From: DAOMOP01 sp035444405
GTDB taxonomy: Bacteria; Pseudomonadota; Gammaproteobacteria; Burkholderiales; Rhodocyclaceae
Length of the DNA: 7,048 nucleotides
Reading direction: 5' to 3'
NCBI GenBank assembly: GCA_035444405.1
Contig: DAOMOP010000209.1
Span: forward strand, 1 to 7,048
Shown: one piece after another, positions 5,277-7,048 of the stretch
Numbering within the stretch: the stretch's first letter is position 1
Layout: each line of letters begins with the position of its first letter
Made by a program: the position numbers and the translations under genes
The notes under the pieces: generated by a model
The model's input: the letters and a program-made list of their open reading frames with translations, nothing else
Told to the model about the DNA's origin: nothing
The model's database searches: none

Positions 5277-6455
5277 ATGGCAAGCCAGCTTGCAAAACTC
5301 CTCGTCGTGCTTGCGTGCCTGCTGTCGCTGCCGGGGTTCGCCAACGATGCGCCTGCACAGCGTGGCCTGCGCGTGTCACCCGCGCAGATCCTGGAGCTGC
5401 CGGTGCATAAACCGCGCGTGCTCAAGCTCGATCTCACCCGCGACGCCAACGACATCTGGGACCGCATCCGGCGCGGATTCGCGATGCCCGATCTCGACAG
5501 CGAGCTGGTCGTCGAGCGTCAGGCCCATTATCTGAGCCGGCCCGGTTTCTTGAAACAGGTGTTCGAACGCGGCGCCCTCTATCTGTATCACATCGTCGAC
5601 GAGCTGGAGCGCCGCGGCCTGCCGACCGAGCTCGCGCTGCTGCCGATGGTCGAGAGCAACTACGACCCGCTCGCCTATTCGCGCTCACGTGCTTCCGGAC
5701 TGTGGCAGTTCATGCCGGCAACCGGCCGCAACTTCAATCTGACCCAGGACAAGTGGATCGACGAGCGGCGCGACGTGATCGCCTCGACCAATGCGGCGCT
5801 CGACTATCTCGAGTACGTGTATGAGATGCATGGCGACTGGCATCTTGCACTGGCCTCGTACAACTGGGGCGAAGGGGCGGTGGCGCGGGCGCTGAAGCGC
5901 AACCGTGACCAAGGCCTTCCGACCGAATACGCACACCTGCGCATGCCGACCGAAACGCGCAACTACGTGCCGAAGCTGCAGGCACTGAAGAACCTCGTGG
6001 CACAACCGGAGCTGTTCGACTTCGAGCTGCCACACGTGCCGAACCAGCGCCACTTCGTCACCGTCGAGGCGCCTCAGGGGCTGGACCTGGCAACGGCGGC
6101 AAGACTGGCCGAAATGCCGATCGACGAGTTCATCGCGCTCAACCCGGCCTACAACCGTCCGGTCGTCGCACTGCGCGGGCGCTCGCTGGTCGTGCCGGTC
6201 GACCGTGCAGAGCCTTTTCGCGCACGGCTCGGCGAGCTGGCCGAAGGCGGCAAGCGCTGGAAAACCTATCAGCTCAAGCGTGGCGAGAATCTTGCCGCAG
6301 TGGCCAAGCGTTTCGGGCTGTCGCTGGCGCAGCTGCACCAGGTCAACGGCCTCACCGCGCGCAGCCGGATCGTACCCGGACATACCCTGCTCGTCCCCGA
6401 CGGTGTCGATCCCGGCGCGGCCGTCGAGGCGGCACGCGCACTGCACGGCCGCTGA
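5277..6455 (+). CDS. mltD: Membrane-bound lytic murein transglycosylase D with one clear LysM domain
   Basis: MltD cleaves the MurNAc-GlcNAc bond of peptidoglycan in the periplasm, forming 1,6-anhydro-MurNAc ends. Residues 1-22 form a signal peptide (Lys7, hydrophobic LLVVLACLLSLPGF, likely cleavage FA-ND). The SLT domain spans about 105-245. Catalytic E126 lies in LLPMVESNYDPLAYSRS, followed by ASGLWQFMPATGR (139-151), LASYNWGEGAV (192-202) and ETRNYVPKLQAL (226-237), all family 1 transglycosylase signatures. Residues about 259-308 form the linker region, possibly a diverged LysM. A clear LysM at about 329-374 (YQLKRGENLAAVAKRFGLS...VPGHTLLVP) would bind glycan. At 392 residues it is shorter than E. 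coli MltD (about 450, two LysM domains). ATG 5277 is forced, because the in-frame TGA at 5235 has no start codon after it. No Shine-Dalgarno precedes it; the leader is pyrimidine-rich. I see no convincing lipobox. Confidence 0.95.
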   Translation: MASQLAKLLVVLACLLSLPGFANDAPAQRGLRVSPAQILELPVHKPRVLKLDLTRDANDIWDRIRRGFAMPDLDSELVVERQAHYLSRPGFLKQVFERGALYLYHIVDELERRGLPTELALLPMVESNYDPLAYSRSRASGLWQFMPATGRNFNLTQDKWIDERRDVIASTNAALDYLEYVYEMHGDWHLALASYNWGEGAVARALKRNRDQGLPTEYAHLRMPTETRNYVPKLQALKNLVAQPELFDFELPHVPNQRHFVTVEAPQGLDLATAARLAEMPIDEFIALNPAYNRPVVALRGRSLVVPVDRAEPFRARLGELAEGGKRWKTYQLKRGENLAAVAKRFGLSLAQLHQVNGLTARSRIVPGHTLLVPDGVDPGAAVEAARALHGR

Positions 6456-6845
6456 CACGCGACACGGTTCCTTCCAAACGCACCGCTTGCAAGACGCATC
6501 GCGCTCCCGGCCTCCCCTCGAATGGGGGCGGAACCCCGGTGGCCCCCGGCGAGCGCTCCAGACTCGCACGCTCCCGGCATTCTACGCTTGCTCGGCGTGC
6601 CGACTTCCCAGGGCACGGCCGATGCTATACCATCGCGATGTCGCCGCCATGTCGCATGCGTATGCTTTCTAGAATCAGTCCAGGCAGGCGAAGGCCGCTC
6701 GGCACTCGCCTGCGGCCGCAACCACCGACGACATGCATCGATCGGGTTCTTACCGAGGTGCGCCCGGATGCCACAACGGCGCACCGGGCAGCGAAGCAGG
6801 GCCGCCTCCCGGCAGCCAGGAACTTGAAGGACGAGCTCGACGGCC
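6456..6845. other. 390-bp region without a recognisable gene, upstream of the 3'-terminal membrane protein gene
   Basis: I see no gene here; the open frames crossing it are arginine- and proline-rich and match no family I recognise. It begins with GC-rich short inverted repeats after mltD, such as CCCC-TCGAAT-GGGG at 6514-6527, without a T-run. Further on are TATACC at 6626-6631 and TAGAAT at 6670-6675 (5/6 to a -10 box, without a matching -35), the palindrome CGCATGCG at 6653-6660, and a hairpin at 6684-6713. It probably holds the promoter and leader of the downstream gene. Confidence 0.5.
6684..6717 (+). other. Hairpin with overlapping alternative stem in the leader of the terminal gene
   Basis: GCAGGCGA at 6684-6691 pairs perfectly with TCGCCTGC at 6706-6713 (8 bp, 14-base loop). 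A second stem, GGCCGC at 6693-6698 with GCGGCC at 6712-6717, shares bases 6712-6713 with the first, so the two compete partly. No T-run follows. Such pairings arise easily by chance in GC-rich DNA. Confidence 0.25.
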
Positions 6846-7048
6846 ATGAAGATCCGCTATCTGCTGATCGCCCTGCTGGGAATATTCACCTTGCTGACGG
6901 TCGGCGGTGGCGTCTGGGAGGTCATCGACGCACGTGAGAAGCTGCGCGCCGTCGCGTGGATCGAACGCACCAATCGGCTCGCCGACATCAGCCAGCGCCT
7001 TGTATCTTTCAGAATGATCTTTATAAAAATGATTGGTGCGCTGTGGAG
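6846..7048 (+). CDS. N-terminal fragment of a membrane-anchored protein, possibly a sensor (3'-partial)
   Basis: The first 67 codons of a gene run off the window without a stop. ATG 6846 is the first start after an in-frame TGA at 6825-6827. A GAAGGA at 6826-6831 lies rather far (14 bases) upstream, and a GAG at 6833-6835 is closer. The product begins MKIRYLLIALLGIFTLLTVG: short basic n-region, then one hydrophobic helix (about 5-24), then a polar, probably helical segment (WEVIDAREKLRAVAWIERTN, 24-43) that would face the periplasm. This is the usual beginning of a transmembrane sensor such as a chemoreceptor, histidine kinase or GGDEF protein, but the output domain is outside the window, so its function is undetermined. 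Codons from residue 51 onward (GTA, TCT, AGA, ATA, AAA) differ sharply from the GC-rich codons before them, so the last 16 or so residues may not belong to the original gene. Confidence 0.7.
   Translation, partial: MKIRYLLIALLGIFTLLTVGGGVWEVIDAREKLRAVAWIERTNRLADISQRLVSFRMIFIKMIGALW

Noticed and set aside
5300..5345. A lipoprotein signal for MltD (VLAC at residues 11-14)
   Set aside because: The hydrophobic stretch before the cysteine is too short, Leu at -2 is atypical, and the hydrophobic core continues past it to a good signal peptidase I site at FA-ND. E. coli MltD is a lipoprotein, so this was considered.
6051..6200. A full second LysM domain in MltD at residues about 259-308
   Set aside because: It has LysM-like spacing (LNPAYNRPV, GRSLVVPV) but lacks the usual Y-x-V-x-x-G-D-x-L start. 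I left it as linker or a diverged repeat.
6510..6540. An intrinsic terminator after mltD
   Set aside because: Short C/G-run hairpins are present but can pair in several ways, and no T-run follows on the plus strand.
6522..6937. Open frames crossing the 390-bp spacer
   Set aside because: They are arginine- and proline-rich, match nothing I recognise, and overlap the clear start of the membrane protein at 6846.

Overview
The window is GC-rich DNA with Gram-negative housekeeping genes. It is probably from a betaproteobacterium, with a relative in Gammaproteobacteria as the alternative. The protein families and the gene order suggest this; no rRNA or other decisive marker is present. It reads like a draft-assembly contig: it opens inside a gene, has a 10-N gap at 585-594, and ends inside another gene.

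Layout. From 1 to 1153 (+) runs a FAD-dependent oxidoreductase of the L-2-hydroxyglutarate oxidase type, lacking a few N-terminal codons and broken by the gap. Facing it on the minus strand is a three-gene cluster, in transcription order a YafS-like methyltransferase (3144-2377), rnhA (2377-1919) and dnaQ (1892-1173). gloB (3118-3909, +) is divergent from the methyltransferase, and the two 5' coding ends overlap. A REC-GGDEF response regulator (4984-4016, -) converges on gloB. A 292-bp divergent intergenic region then precedes mltD (5277-6455, +), which has a good sigma70-type promoter candidate. A 390-bp region without a recognisable gene leads to the first 67 codons of a membrane-anchored protein (6846 to the end, +).

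How the genes fit together. The order dnaQ, rnhA, yafS-like, gloB, mltD is that of the E. coli dnaQ-rnhA-yafS-gloB-mltD neighbourhood, with changed orientations and a diguanylate cyclase inserted between gloB and mltD. DnaQ proofreads replication, RNase HI removes RNA from RNA:DNA hybrids, GloB finishes methylglyoxal detoxification, and MltD trims peptidoglycan. They share a neighbourhood rather than one pathway. The diguanylate cyclase adds c-di-GMP signalling, and the truncated last gene could be another sensory protein.

I found no CRISPR array, tRNA, rRNA, transposase or phage gene, and no convincing new system. The points most worth checking are the gap and its frame arithmetic, the overlapping divergent starts of gloB and the methyltransferase, the methyltransferase's missing SAM motif I, the inserted diguanylate cyclase, and the abrupt AT-rich, rare-codon tail at the right edge.
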